In this document: positions 8,251-15,920 of the stretch, piece after piece | Layout of the letters: each line of letters begins with the position of its first letter | Numbering within the stretch: position 1 is the stretch's first letter | NCBI GenBank assembly: GCA_003427395.1 | Contig: BFEA01000336.1 | Coordinates: 1,572,487 to 1,592,486 of the forward strand | Length of the DNA stretch: 20,000 bases | Source of the DNA: Chara braunii | Lineage: Eukaryota > Streptophyta > Charophyceae > Charales > Characeae | Direction: 5' to 3' | The notes under the pieces: generated by a model | Told to the model about the DNA's origin: nothing | The model's database searches: none | What the model saw: only the letters and a program-made list of their open reading frames with translations | Program-made: the position numbers and the translations under genes

Positions 8251-9119
8251 GAGATCGAGTTTTCCTTTCTTTCTAGTCTCAGGCCTCAACGTAAGGGGGA
8301 TAGCGATGCATGCACCGCANCCCCAGGAGCTCTACCCGCCAAGGGAAAGTCTCAGCGCCACCTATTCCTCATAAGGAAGGGTAAGGGTTGAAGGACCAAG
8401 GCATCTTTCTTTTTGATTGATGTTGGCCGTCCGGAACTAACTCCGACAACGAGCTCTAGTCGGGGAGTTCAAACTGCGCTTCATGTTGAGAACCTAAACG
8501 TCAAGGGCGTGGAGCCAAACGGGCGAGAAAGCCATTCTTCTCCTAAGTCTCATTTTACTCTCCCCAACCACACGCCATACCGTAGAGGGGTGGCGTGGCC
8601 GTTTGGGATGGACCAAGGTTGCTGGCATTAAGTTGAGCGGCACTGTCCAGAGGGAGGGGTCGGGCGTGGTACCGGGTGGAAGCCGCAACCACCACAGGGC
8701 GAGTGACACCGCCCTGCCGGATCATTACAATCGTTCCGGGACTAACCGCGAGGTCTTCGTAACTGCACTCGCAGACTAACTAAGAGCCCCAACTCTCTTG
8801 AAAGGAAGAGGCCGGATCTAAGAAAACACCACTTGGGAGGAACGATTCGCGAGGGAGCCACTTGTGGTATGATGGGGTCTTGGGAGGCGTAGACTGGATC
8901 CGCCTAACAGATGCGAGGATACACCTCAATAACGACGCCCATTTCCAGAGAAGCAGCCGCCGGACTAGAGTAGGGGATGAGGTGAGTTATCAGCAGGGGG
9001 AGGACTGATCACCCTTCCTTTTTGGGGCTAATGAGCCAGCATCCGTCTACTCAGTTGGCAAGGCAAGGTCTGCGTACCTCCAAGTGAGAATCAGTCATGC
9101 GATGGGGACATCACATTTT
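8251..9119. other. stretch without a recognisable gene; one ambiguous base
   Basis: This is the least repetitive noncoding part and has a more even base composition. Short open frames exist but their translations match no family I know. Two perfect 7-bp hairpins are visible: CACGCCA/TGGCGTG at 8571-8577 and 8591-8597, and CAGGGCG/CGCCCTG at 8695-8701 and 8710-8716. An n at 8320 shows uncertain assembly or base calling there. I see no tRNA or rRNA. Confidence 0.5.
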
Positions 9120-9131
9120 GAGTGGGGGGAA
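9120..9131 (+). promoter_or_regulatory. second polypurine-tract-like sequence
   Basis: GAGTGGGGGGAA here is identical to the 12 bases at 10729-10740. The preceding context is also similar: GGGGACATC here, GAGGACATC there, both ending about 10 bases before the tract. What follows is GGTGTGCC rather than TGTGTCGG, so only the other copy is followed by an LTR-like start. It may be a duplicated or relict plus-strand primer site. Confidence 0.45.
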
Positions 9132-9190
9132 GGTGTGCCATTTACCGACGAGAAAGCGCATAAAAGAGAAGGTTACCATTAGCTCAAGAA

Positions 9191-10030
9191 ATTGTGTAAT
9201 TGACTTTGCGCAGGCTTGAGAGAAGGCCTGGCAAGATGTCCAGAATAAAAATGTTTGGGTAATTGACTTTGCGCAAGCTTGAGAAAAGACCTGGCAAGAT
9301 GCCCTGAAGAGAAAAGAAATGGATGTGTAATTGACTTTGCGCAGGCTTGATAAAAGGCCTGACAAGATGTCCAAAAGAAAAATGCTTGGGTAATTGACTT
9401 TGAGCAGGCTTGAAAAAAGGTCTGGCAAGATGTCCATAAAAGAAAAGAAATGAATGTGTAATTGATTTTGCGCAGGCTTGAGAAAAGGCCTAACAAGATG
9501 TCCAGAAGAAAAATGTTTAGGTAATTGACTTTGCGCAGGCTTGAGAAAAGGTCTGGCAAGATACCCAGAAGAGAAAAAAAACGGATGTGTAATTGAGTTT
9601 GCGCAGGCTTGAAAAAACGTCTGACAAGATGTCCAGAAGAAAAATGTTTGTGTAATTGACTTTGCGCAGGTTTGAGAAAAGGTTTGGCAAGATGTCCAGA
9701 AGAGAAAAGAAATTGTGTAATTGACTTTGCGTAGGCTTGAGAAAAGGTCTGACAAGATGTCCAGAAGAGAAATGGATGTGCAATTGACTTTGAACAGGCT
9801 TGAGAAAAGGTCTGGCAAGATGTCCAGGAGAGAAAAGCATGTATGATTGATTTTGCGTAGGCTTGAGAAAGGTCTGGCGAGATGTCCAGAAGAGAAATGT
9901 ATGTATAATTGACTTGCGTAGGCTTGAGAAAGGCCTGGCAAGATATCCAGAAGAAAAAGGCATGTGTAATTGATTCTGCGTGAGCTTGAGAAAGGTCTGG
10001 TAAGATGCCCAGAAGAAAGACACATATGAA
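9191..10030. repeat. minisatellite of ~13 units alternating 63 and 68 bp
   Basis: The landmark AATTGA (GATTGA in one copy) starts units at 9198, 9261, 9329, 9392, 9460, 9523, 9591, 9654, 9719, 9782, 9845, 9907 and 9968. Steps are 63, 68, 63, 68, 63, 68, 63, 65, 63, 63, 62 and 61. Each unit reads AATTGACTTTGCGCAGGCTT, then GAGAAAAGG(C/T)CTGGCAAGATGTCCAGAAG and a variable A-rich end. Short units end in AAATGTTTGGGT-like sequence and long ones in GAAATGGATGTGT-like sequence. Long open frames on the opposite strand arise because the repeat has few stops there in any phase; they are not believable genes. Confidence 0.95.
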
Positions 10031-10358
10031 ATGGACTGGGAAACATGCATGGAAAATTGATTAAGCTTGGGTGCAAGAAAGGTAGAATGAGGGTTAACAT
10101 GCATGTGAAATTGGCAGGACAGGAGAAAAGTCGGGCACAATAAACCGGAAAAAATACATGTGAATTTGGCTGAGCGTGAGATTGAGGAAAGAATGACGAG
10201 AGGCATGGATTGCACGGGCTGAAGAGCCGAGTGGAAAAGGCATTAAGGATAACGGAAGCCAGAAAAGGGGTCTGGTTGGCATGGGATGGAAAGAGGATCA
10301 GCCAAAGGGCGTCTGAGATGGCAAGGCTCGGGGGAGAAGCAGGGGCAGCAAGAAAAAG
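10031..10358. repeat. degenerate tail of the minisatellite and purine-rich DNA
   Basis: ACATGCATGG-AAATTG, ACATGCATGTGAAATTGGC and ACATGTGAATTTGGC recur near 10041, 10098 and 10157, about 57-59 bp apart. These look like older, decayed versions of the preceding unit. From about 10200 the DNA is purine-rich without further clear repeats. No gene is seen. Confidence 0.5.
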
Positions 10359-10530
10359 GGAAGTCGAGAAAAGGCTTGATGTACTTCGGATGATGAATGA
10401 AAAGAGGGAAGTTGAGAAAAATTTGATGTTCTAAGAGTGATGAATGAGACAAAAGGAGGCTTGATGTACTTTGGGTGATGAACGAGACGAAAGGAGTTTG
10501 ATGTTCTCAGAGTGATGAATGATACATAAG
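10359..10530. repeat. four-unit tandem repeat, ~37-48 bp
   Basis: Related units start at 10374, 10422, 10459 and 10497. Odd units begin GCTTGATGTACTT(C/T)(G)GG and even units TTTGATGTTCT(A/C)AGAG; all continue with TGATGAA(T/C)GA. This is again an alternation of two unit types. The first step is longer because GGGAAGT(C/T)GAGAAAA is inserted before units 1 and 2. A + strand open frame crosses it but is shaped by the repeat. Confidence 0.8.
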
Positions 10531-10728
10531 AAGCCTGAAGAGAGCTTGAATTATGCACACCTCTCCCCGTCCCGAGGGTTGAAGACTAGAAGAAACCCGA
10601 TAAAAGAACACGAAAAGACAGAACGGACTCTGGCAAGCTAACCACCTATGACATTCCATCCTCCTCTCCCGTCTATCCCTCCAAAACCCACTGACAATAG
10701 ATTGGTGTGCAATGAGGACATCGAGAAT
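10531..10728. other. short noncoding stretch before the polypurine tract
   Basis: No gene or repeat is recognised. It leads to the conserved-looking GAGGACATCGAGAAT immediately upstream of the polypurine tract, a context shared in part with the copy near 9120. Confidence 0.4.
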
Positions 10729-10740
10729 GAGTGGGGGGAA
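10729..10740 (+). promoter_or_regulatory. polypurine tract (plus-strand primer)
   Basis: GAGTGGGGGGAA is a 12-base tract that is all purine except one T, followed immediately by TGTGTCGGGA. In LTR retrotransposons the polypurine tract abuts the 3' LTR, and LTRs start with TG. Position, strand and composition fit the + strand element to its left. A long gap of 3.9 kb separates it from the last ORF. Confidence 0.65.
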
Positions 10741-10744
10741 TGTG

Positions 10745-10764
10745 TCGGGACTGGTGGGTCCCGA
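10745..10764. repeat. hairpin at the putative LTR start
   Basis: TCGGGAC at 10745-10751 pairs perfectly with GTCCCGA at 10758-10764 around the 6-base loop TGGTGG. Located four bases inside the putative LTR edge, it could matter for end recognition, or could be a relic of the GGGAC repeats seen further right. Confidence 0.75.
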
Positions 10765-11271
10765 ATAACTTCCCATCACTCGAGAGACAAAATATAAACA
10801 AATTGTGCACGACAGAAAAATCTGGAGTAAGGAGGAAAGAGAGAGAAAAGACAAAGGATTAGGCCGCAGGAGGGAGTGATGCCCTGGGGTGAGAACCGCA
10901 GGAGGAAAGAACCAGCGACGACAAGCAAGTGAGCGCAAGAAAAAGGGGCGCATAGAACATAGCATGAGGCCAGGAGGGCCGTTGAAATTCAACAAGACTA
11001 AGGTCAAGGGGTCCTTAAACGAGCAAACGTAGCACGACAGCGACAAGAGAATGAAGGAGTCAAGAGATGGATGGCCCCGAAGGCTGTGGTAAGCTAGAGA
11101 ATAAGGGCCCAACATAGGGGCCACCTACGGGAGCCTCGGGGTGGAGGCCCCGCGACCAAAGAAACCGGCGCACGCAAGGCACAAAAAAGACAAGGGAGAG
11201 GGGGTCACCGTGGGGCGGCAAAACGCCCAAGGAGCGTGGGACACCTTAGGGAAAGGCACCCGGGGCCACGT

Positions 11272-11455
11272 GGGACTAAGTAAAAATAATGGCATTTGGG
11301 ACAAAATGTGTCGAGAACAGCCGGCGGGACTAAGTGTCAGGAACCACCGACAGGACTAAGTGTCGGGGACCAGCGGCGGGACTAAGTGTCGGGGATCGCC
11401 GACAGGACTAAGTGTCGGGGACCACCGACGAGACGAATGGCGGGGACATGTGAAA
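11272..11455. repeat. ~7 x 26-bp tandem repeat (GGGACTAAGTGTCGG)
   Basis: The landmark AC(T)AA(G) starts at 11275, 11301, 11329, 11355, 11381, 11407 and 11433: steps of 26, 28, 26, 26, 26 and 26. The best copies read GGGACTAAGTGTCGGGGACC(A)NCGGC. The first, second and last are degenerate. Similar GGGACATGCGTCGGCGGGACT sequence near 12818-12840 looks like a remnant of the same array upstream of the second duplicated block. Confidence 0.92.
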
Positions 11456-12035
11456 GTCTCAAGAGGAAACGGTGGCACCTCATGAGGGAAAAATAATAAA
11501 GACAAGGTGCACCGTCAAGATCGAGATCTTGACAGCCAAAAATATTAGCACCGCTAGTGCAAGCAGTGGCAAGCGGGAAGGCCAAAAGGAAAAGAAAAAA
11601 GCAAAAAAACATGGAGTGGGAGGCATGGGAGCAATCCGAAAAATCTCGGATCAGCCTCCCTCCAGGAAATGGAGTCAAAAGAGACCCCATGAGAGAAATC
11701 GGCCTCCAGGAGAAAATCGGAGCAAGAGGGGCCACTGTGGGAGGGAAATAGAGGGAAAAGGAAGCTCTCATGGGCATGGGAAGGCGACTATTGCAGTCCG
11801 AGATATAACGAACTGCACCTTGGGCATAGGAAGGGCCGAAACTAAGAGGAAGGGGCTAGAAAAGGGCCTTAACGGCCGCTTGACACTTGGAATGCTAGGA
11901 AAAAGAAAGAAAAGAAAAGAAAATGTAAGAGAATGAGACAAAAAAAGTGAGAGGGAAGAAGTGAGTTGGCCGTCAGTAAGGACCGCCACAAGTAGGTACT
12001 GGCAGGTCCCTACTGTCCAAGAAAGGAGGAAAAAG
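11430..12035. repeat. first copy of a ~600-bp block duplicated 1.44 kb apart
   Basis: Shared landmarks with the block at 12870-13440: AAATATTAGCACC at 11538 and 12977 (offset 1439), the palindromic box at 11635 and 13076 (1441), the next box at 11797 and 13238 (1441), AGCAAGAGGGGC in both, and TGGCAGGTCCC near 12000 and 13422 (about 1422). Both begin with GGCGGGGAC(A/T)TG. Divergence is substantial, so the duplication is old. A perfect inverted repeat GTCAAGATC/GATCTTGAC lies at 11514-11533 and is imperfect in the other copy. Confidence 0.8.
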
Positions 12036-12070
12036 AAAAGAAAAGAAAAGAGAAAAGAAAAGAAAAGAGG
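12020..12070. repeat. (AAAAG)n simple repeat
   Basis: GGAAAAAGAAAAGAAAAGAA and further AAAAG units run to GAGGACAAG. A shorter similar run lies at about 11898-11925. Both lie inside the first duplicated block or at its end, and length change there explains why the block offset drops from 1441 to about 1422. Confidence 0.9.
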
Positions 12071-12154
12071 ACAAGACCTAAAAGGCAAAAAATGGTCACT
12101 AAGGGAGATACATCCGTGACCAGATTCATTCGGGAATATAGCGGTTGCAATGGA

Positions 12155-12201
12155 CTTTGATTTTCTTTGATTTTTACATAGTATATCAAAGAAAATCAAA
12201 G
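12155..12201. repeat. perfect 17-bp inverted repeat, 13-nt loop
   Basis: CTTTGATTTTCTTTGAT at 12155-12171 is the exact reverse complement of ATCAAAGAAAATCAAAG at 12185-12201, with a 13-base spacer. It is the longest perfect hairpin I found in the window and is AT-rich in a purine-rich setting. It could be a small palindromic insertion, as its sequence is not seen in the neighbouring repeat copies. Confidence 0.95.
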
Positions 12202-12207
12202 CCTCAT

Positions 12208-12560
12208 GCATCCGAAAAATAACGGATTACATGGGGGAAGAAAAACACATGTTTTTTGTGCATACGGAGCCAAAATTGAGTCCGGATGCACTTGGGAGTT
12301 GACCGTTTCTTTTTCTTTCAAGTAAGGGCTAGTTGTGGGGCAAAAGGGCTAAGGGAACTAACCCCTATTGCAATTCGAGTTGCAACGGACTGCATGGGGA
12401 AGGGAAAACACATGTTTTAGGTGCATCCGGAGCCAATATTGAGCCCGGATGCATTTTGAAATTAAACGCTTCATTTTTTGTTAGCATGGGGCAAGTTGTG
12501 GGGCTGTAGGACTAGGAAAATAGCCATGACTGCAGTCTGAGAAATAACGAACTACATTTG
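12208..12560. repeat. ~163-bp tandem repeat, two and a fraction copies
   Basis: CGGA(T/C)T(A/G)CATGGGG..., then AAAACACATGTTTT, GTGCAT(A/C)CGGAGCCAA and GAG(T/C)CCGGATGCA repeat with starts at 12223 and 12386, an offset of 163. GGGGC(A/T)...AACTA flanks recur as well. A third box, GTCTGAGAAATAACGAACTACATTTGGG at about 12535, starts the next unit. The units are distantly related to the boxes in the duplicated blocks. Confidence 0.85.
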
Positions 12561-12869
12561 GGTACCTAGGCTAAGGGAAAATGAGCCGTGGCAAGCTCGA
12601 AAGGCTAGAAAGGAGCAATTTCGACATGAGGCAAGTGGAGACGATAAACGACAACCGTGAGATGAAATCTCACAGCCTAGAAAAATCAGCACATATGTGG
12701 CACCTAAGGGAGAGACGTTGGGACCACCAAGGGCAAGGAGGTCAAAAAATTAAAATGGGACACCAACCGAGATATTGTCCGGGACCAAGTGGGCCCAAAT
12801 AATAAAAGTCGAAAAACGGGACATGCGTCGGCGGGACTACCGGCGGAACAAGAAAATGGAACTCGTATG

Positions 12870-13440
12870 GAGGAAAGTGGCGGGGACTTGAAATGTCCCA
12901 AGGGAACCATGGGCCAACATAAGAAATAATTGCGCAAGCGAACGACGCCGTCGAGATCGAGGATCTAGACGATGAAAAATATTAGCACCACTAGTGAAAG
13001 CGCTAGTGGGAGTAAGTGGGAGAGTCATGAGGGAAAAGAGAATGAAATAATGGTGTTGGGAGGGCTGTCCAGCAGTCCGAGATATCTCGGACTAGCTCAG
13101 CATAAGAAAATAGAGCCTCAAGAGGCTCAACATGGAAAAAAGGCTGTCCTTATAAAATCAGAGCAAGAGGGGCTCAAAATTGGACAAACGAAGGCAAAAT
13201 GAAGCCCCCTAGGAGTATGGGGGTGCCATTGTTGAAATCCGAGATACAACGGTCAAATGCCAGCCATGAATCTGGTCATGAATGAGGCTCCAAGGCCTAG
13301 AAAAAGAGTGCACAACTAGTGGACACTTGTCACAACAAAAATAAAAGAAAAAGGGAGAATAAAACAAAAAGGTAGAAAAGAGTGGAGTGTGCCGGCCTAT
13401 TGGGACCTGCACAGTATGGACTGGCAGGTCCCAACTTGGA
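12870..13440. repeat. second copy of the ~600-bp duplicated block
   Basis: This is the counterpart of 11430-12035. It contains a perfect 18-bp palindrome, GTCCGAGATATCTCGGAC, at 13075-13092. The corresponding place in the first copy, ATCCGAAAAATCTCGGAT, is nearly palindromic. Near its end TGGGACCTGC at 13401-13410 pairs perfectly with GCAGGTCCCA at 13424-13433. Short open frames exist but no protein is recognised. Confidence 0.8.
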
Positions 13441-13925
13441 GCTCATCCTTCTTAGAATGAGGGAGGGCAGTCCGGATTGCTCAACAAAATCTGAATTTAA
13501 AAGAAGAAAATGAGAAAAAATGCAAAAGAGAAATGACCGGTTTTCTTTTGGACCATGGATCTGAGATCAGATCTCATGGTGGAGAGGAACAAGCCGTTTT
13601 TTGTGGGCCAGCTGAAAACGGCTAGCTCCGGAATGAGGTGGCACGCCAAAACGGAAAGAAACAAAAGAGGGAAAGAGACAAAATTATGCATTTGGCCCAA
13701 AAAAAGAGCCAGATAAACCAAAAATTGAAAAATTGGACTTAGGGACTTAAATTTGAAGCAAGGGTTACTTCGGGGTGACACGGAATATTGTTGGTCTTGG
13801 ATCTCAACCAGATCTAAGGCTGAAAATGCACCGTTGCATGGGAAAATATCTCGGCCTACCCAAAATGGGGTAGAAACTGAAAAAGATCGAGAAAAAGGCC
13901 CACTAGGCTTTTTTTCTCAAGTAAA
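13441..13925. other. noncoding LTR-like stretch with small palindromes
   Basis: No gene is recognised. TGAGATC at 13562-13568 and GATCTCA at 13570-13576 form a perfect palindrome around one base. The composition stays A- and G-rich. It continues the style of the duplicated blocks without a clear repeat partner. Confidence 0.45.
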
Positions 13926-13960
13926 GCTGCCCCTTGGGCATTAGGACCCAAGGGGGCAGC
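13926..13960. repeat. strong GC hairpin, 13-bp stem with one bulge
   Basis: GCTGCCCCTTGGG at 13926-13938 pairs with CCCAAGGGGGCAGC at 13947-13960, apart from one extra G, around the 8-base loop CATTAGGA. With 13 GC-rich pairs it would be very stable in RNA. It follows a T-run (CTTTTTTTCTC) rather than preceding one, so it does not look like a bacterial-type terminator. Confidence 0.9.
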
Positions 13961-14006
13961 ATTTTGGAAGTTAAAAGGAAGCCGAAGGAGACCAAGAAGC
14001 AAACCG

Positions 14007-14020
14007 AGTTGGTACCAACT
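14007..14020. repeat. 14-bp perfect palindrome
   Basis: AGTTGGTACCAACT is self-complementary, centred on GGTACC. It can alternatively pair CCGAGT (14004-14009) with ACTCGG (14021-14026). It is followed by CGGACTGCATG, the same words that follow the palindromic boxes at 12386 and, in variant form, 11807 and 12545, so it is probably a further member of that box family. Confidence 0.8.
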
Positions 14021-14026
14021 ACTCGG

Positions 14027-14355
14027 ACTGCATGTACTTGGCCAAAATGAGGCCCGGGTACCTCCGGAAGAGCCTAGTAGTGAAATTTTGCCTTGGGGGT
14101 ACCTCGGTTCACCTCAAGGCACATGGGGAGGCCCATCGGCTGGCCGAAATGCTGGTTTCAGCCTACATAAGCTGGGAATTCAGTCCGCCACATTCACACT
14201 TGCATGAGGAGTGCCCATGCTGCCCAAATGAGTTCATAGGAGCACTCTTTCACTTGGAGAGAGGAGAGGGGAACCCATGTCAGTTTGGGAGCTTGGTGCA
14301 GGCCATGAGCTAGGAGGAGGAACTCTAGAGGCTAGTGGTAGGGAGGCTGGCACTA
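14027..14355. other. stretch without a supported gene
   Basis: A 93-codon open frame on the + strand starts at 14032 or later, but its translation (Cys/His-scattered, no repeats or hydrophobic pattern) matches nothing I know and has no supporting context. CTACATAAGC near 14164 is a weak TATA-like sequence that could be an LTR promoter; this is speculation. Confidence 0.35.
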
Positions 14356-14590
14356 GGGAGGTGATCCGCCATAGCCCCCAGGGTGTGAGGGAGAGAGAGA
14401 GGCTAGAGGGAGTCTCATTAGCCCTCCTAGAGGGGAGGACTCCATAGCCATGGTGATAGGAGCTTGTGGCAACTTGGAAGAAAGTGAGAGAGGAAGAAGA
14501 GAGGTTTAAGGAAGGAGGACGCCATAGCCAAGGGGGAGTTTGTGCAAGGAGGAAGAAACCTCATCAAGGTTGAGACTCCATCCCCAAGGT
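14356..14590. repeat. ~80-bp repeat, two clear copies and one weak
   Basis: GGAGGAC(T/G)CCATAGCCA starts at 14434 and 14514 (offset 80). GGAGGTGATCCGCCATAGCC near 14357 is a weaker copy 78 bp earlier. TTGTG(G)CAA and GGAAGAAA also recur in the later units. The whole stretch is purine-rich (GAGGAGGAA, GAGAGAGAG). Confidence 0.65.
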
Positions 14591-14596
14591 ATCAAC

Positions 14597-14605
14597 AAGG
14601 TGAGT
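14597..14605 (+). promoter_or_regulatory. splice-donor-like site
   Basis: AAG|GTGAGT at 14597-14605 matches the consensus 5' splice site very well. It sits after AGGTATCAAC, faintly like a retroelement primer-binding region, and before a long pyrimidine tract. No coding exon is recognised upstream, so this may be chance. Confidence 0.2.
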
Positions 14606-14620
14606 GGAAGGAAGAAGATG

Positions 14621-14907
14621 CTCTTTCTCCCTCTTCTTCTTCTTCTTCTTCTTTTTCTTCTTCTACTTCTTCTTCTACTTCTACTTCTTCTTCTACATCT
14701 TCTTCTTCTTCTTCTTCTTCTTCTTCTTCTCAATTGTCCTTCTTCTTTTTCTCCTTCTTCATCTTCTTTTTCCTCCTCTCCTCCTTCCTCCTTCTTCTCT
14801 TATCGTCCTTCTTCATCTCCTTCTTCTTCCCTTTCTTCTTTTTTTTTTTTTTTTTTTTTTCCCACTTCATCTCCTTCTTCTTCTTCTTCCTCTTCTTCTT
14901 TCCCTTT
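14621..14907. repeat. (TTC)n and pyrimidine-rich microsatellite
   Basis: Almost pure pyrimidine over about 290 bases: long TTC runs, TAC interruptions near 14660-14700, and a T-run of about 22 near 14840-14860. Overlapping open frames in all three phases read Ser-, Phe- or Leu-rich low complexity and are artefacts. Long GAA/TTC tracts can form triplex DNA. The tract separates the LTR-like region from the satellite. Confidence 0.97.
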
Positions 14908-15206
14908 GGCCGACTCTACATCATGCTTTTCACTCACATGCATGTAGGAGATGCAACGATTCTTCTATGGATGATCGCTTGTTCAAATCTTGTGATTAAT
15001 CTAGTAACAGTCTTGCTTTCAACACTCACATGCTAGTAGCAGGTGCTCTGATTCTTCCATGGATAATCTCTTGTTCAATACTTGTGATTTGGTCTACTTC
15101 AACTCTTGCTTTTCACTCACATGCTAGTAGGAGATACTCTGATTCTTCCATGGATGATCTCTTGCTCAATACTTGTGATTTAGTCTTAGTGTAACACTTG
15201 CTTTTC

Positions 15207-15920
15207 ACTCACATGCTAGTAGGAAATGCTCCGATTCTTCCATGGATGATCTCTTGTTCAAATCTTGTGATTTGGTCTAGTGTAGATCTTGCTAGTAGGG
15301 GATGCTCAGATTCTTCCATGAATGATCTCATGCTCAATACTTGTGATTAAGTCTAGTGTAACTCTTGCTTTTGACTCACATGCTAATAGGAGATGCACCG
15401 ATTCTTCCATGGATAAATTTTTTGCTCAATACTTGTGATTTGGTCTATTTCAATTCTTGCTTTTCACTCACATGCTAGTAGGAGATGCTCTGATTCTTCC
15501 ATGGATGATCTCTTGCTCAATACTTGTGATTTAATACAGTTTCACTCTTGCTTTTCACTCACATGCTGGTAGGAGATGCTCCGATTCTTCCATGGATGAT
15601 CTCTTGCTCAATACTTGTGATTTAGTATAGTGTAACTCTTGCTTTTCACTTACATGCTAGTAGGAGATGCTCCGATTCTTCCATGGATGATCTCTTGCTC
15701 AATACTTGTGATTTGGTCTACTTCAACTCCTGCTTTTCACTCACATGCTAGTAGGAGATCCTCCGATTCTTCCATGAATAATCTCTTACTCAATACTTGT
15801 GATTTAGTCTAGTGTAACTCTTGCTTTTCTCTCACATGCTAGTAGGAGATGCTTCGATTTTTCCATGGATAATCTTTCGCTCAATACTTGTGATTTAGTC
15901 AAGTGTAACTCTTGCTTTTC
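15207..15920. repeat. higher-order repeat copy 1 (eight monomers, ~713 bp)
   Basis: Diagnostic variants in order: CAAATCTTGTG with GTAGATCTTG; a shortened junction then TGAATGATCTCATG; a GGTCTATTTCAA spacer; TTAATACAGTTTCAC (15531); TTTAGTATAGTG; GGTCTACTTCAACTCC; GATCCTCCG (15757) with ATGAATAATC; and GATGCTTCGATTTTTCC with ATGGATAATC. The same eight variants follow in the same order in the next 713 bases. Confidence 0.85.

Larger units (their letters stand above)
840..10740 (+). mobile_element. decayed Ty3/gypsy-type LTR retroelement, internal region
   Basis: Domain order on the + strand is zinc knuckle, aspartic protease, reverse transcriptase, RNase H, integrase. Integrase after RNase H is the Ty3/gypsy order; Ty1/copia elements have integrase before RT. 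An extra charged ORF follows integrase. A long noncoding tail then leads to a polypurine tract at 10729-10740. The left part is truncated: there is no capsid, primer-binding site or 5' LTR in the window. Every pol domain carries stops, frame changes or lost catalytic residues, so the copy cannot encode its own enzymes. The left edge near 840 is where the translation starts to look like gag. The right edge assumes that the polypurine tract belongs to the same element, which is inference. Confidence 0.75.
10741..14590 (+). mobile_element. probable 3' LTR or LTR-derived region, right end unresolved
   Basis: The region starts with TGTGTCGGGACTGG just after the polypurine tract. It carries no recognisable coding sequence. 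It contains arrays typical of fast-evolving control DNA: 26-bp repeats, duplicated blocks, palindromic boxes and strong hairpins. No second copy exists in the window to fix its limits, and I find no convincing CA end plus target-site duplication. The end given here is only the last point before the splice-donor-like and TTC-rich sequence. An alternative is that a shorter LTR is followed by unrelated repeats, or that another element is nested here. Confidence 0.4.

Noticed and set aside
8716-8735. CCGGATCATTACAATCG resembles the 3' end of 18S rRNA followed by ITS1
   Set aside because: Only about ten bases match, and the upstream sequence does not resemble the 18S 3' region.
9111-10215. Long minus-strand open frames (up to 329 codons) with repeated Leu/Phe-rich peptides
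   Set aside because: They lie exactly on the 63/68-bp minisatellite and are open in several phases at once because the unit lacks stops on that strand. Unit length changes shift the frame, so no constant repeat peptide is kept.
10507-11124. 205-codon minus-strand open frame
   Set aside because: It crosses the polypurine tract and the putative LTR start and has no recognisable domain; it is a result of the purine-rich + strand.
14032-14313. 93-codon + strand open frame
   Set aside because: No family resemblance, no context and no repeat or signal; could be chance in GC-balanced DNA.
14581-14600. Primer-binding-site-like AGGTATCAAC
   Set aside because: It matches tRNA-type primer sites only weakly, and no gag follows it.
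14540-15036. Ser-, Phe- and Leu-rich open frames in three phases
   Set aside because: They translate the TTC microsatellite; low-complexity artefacts.
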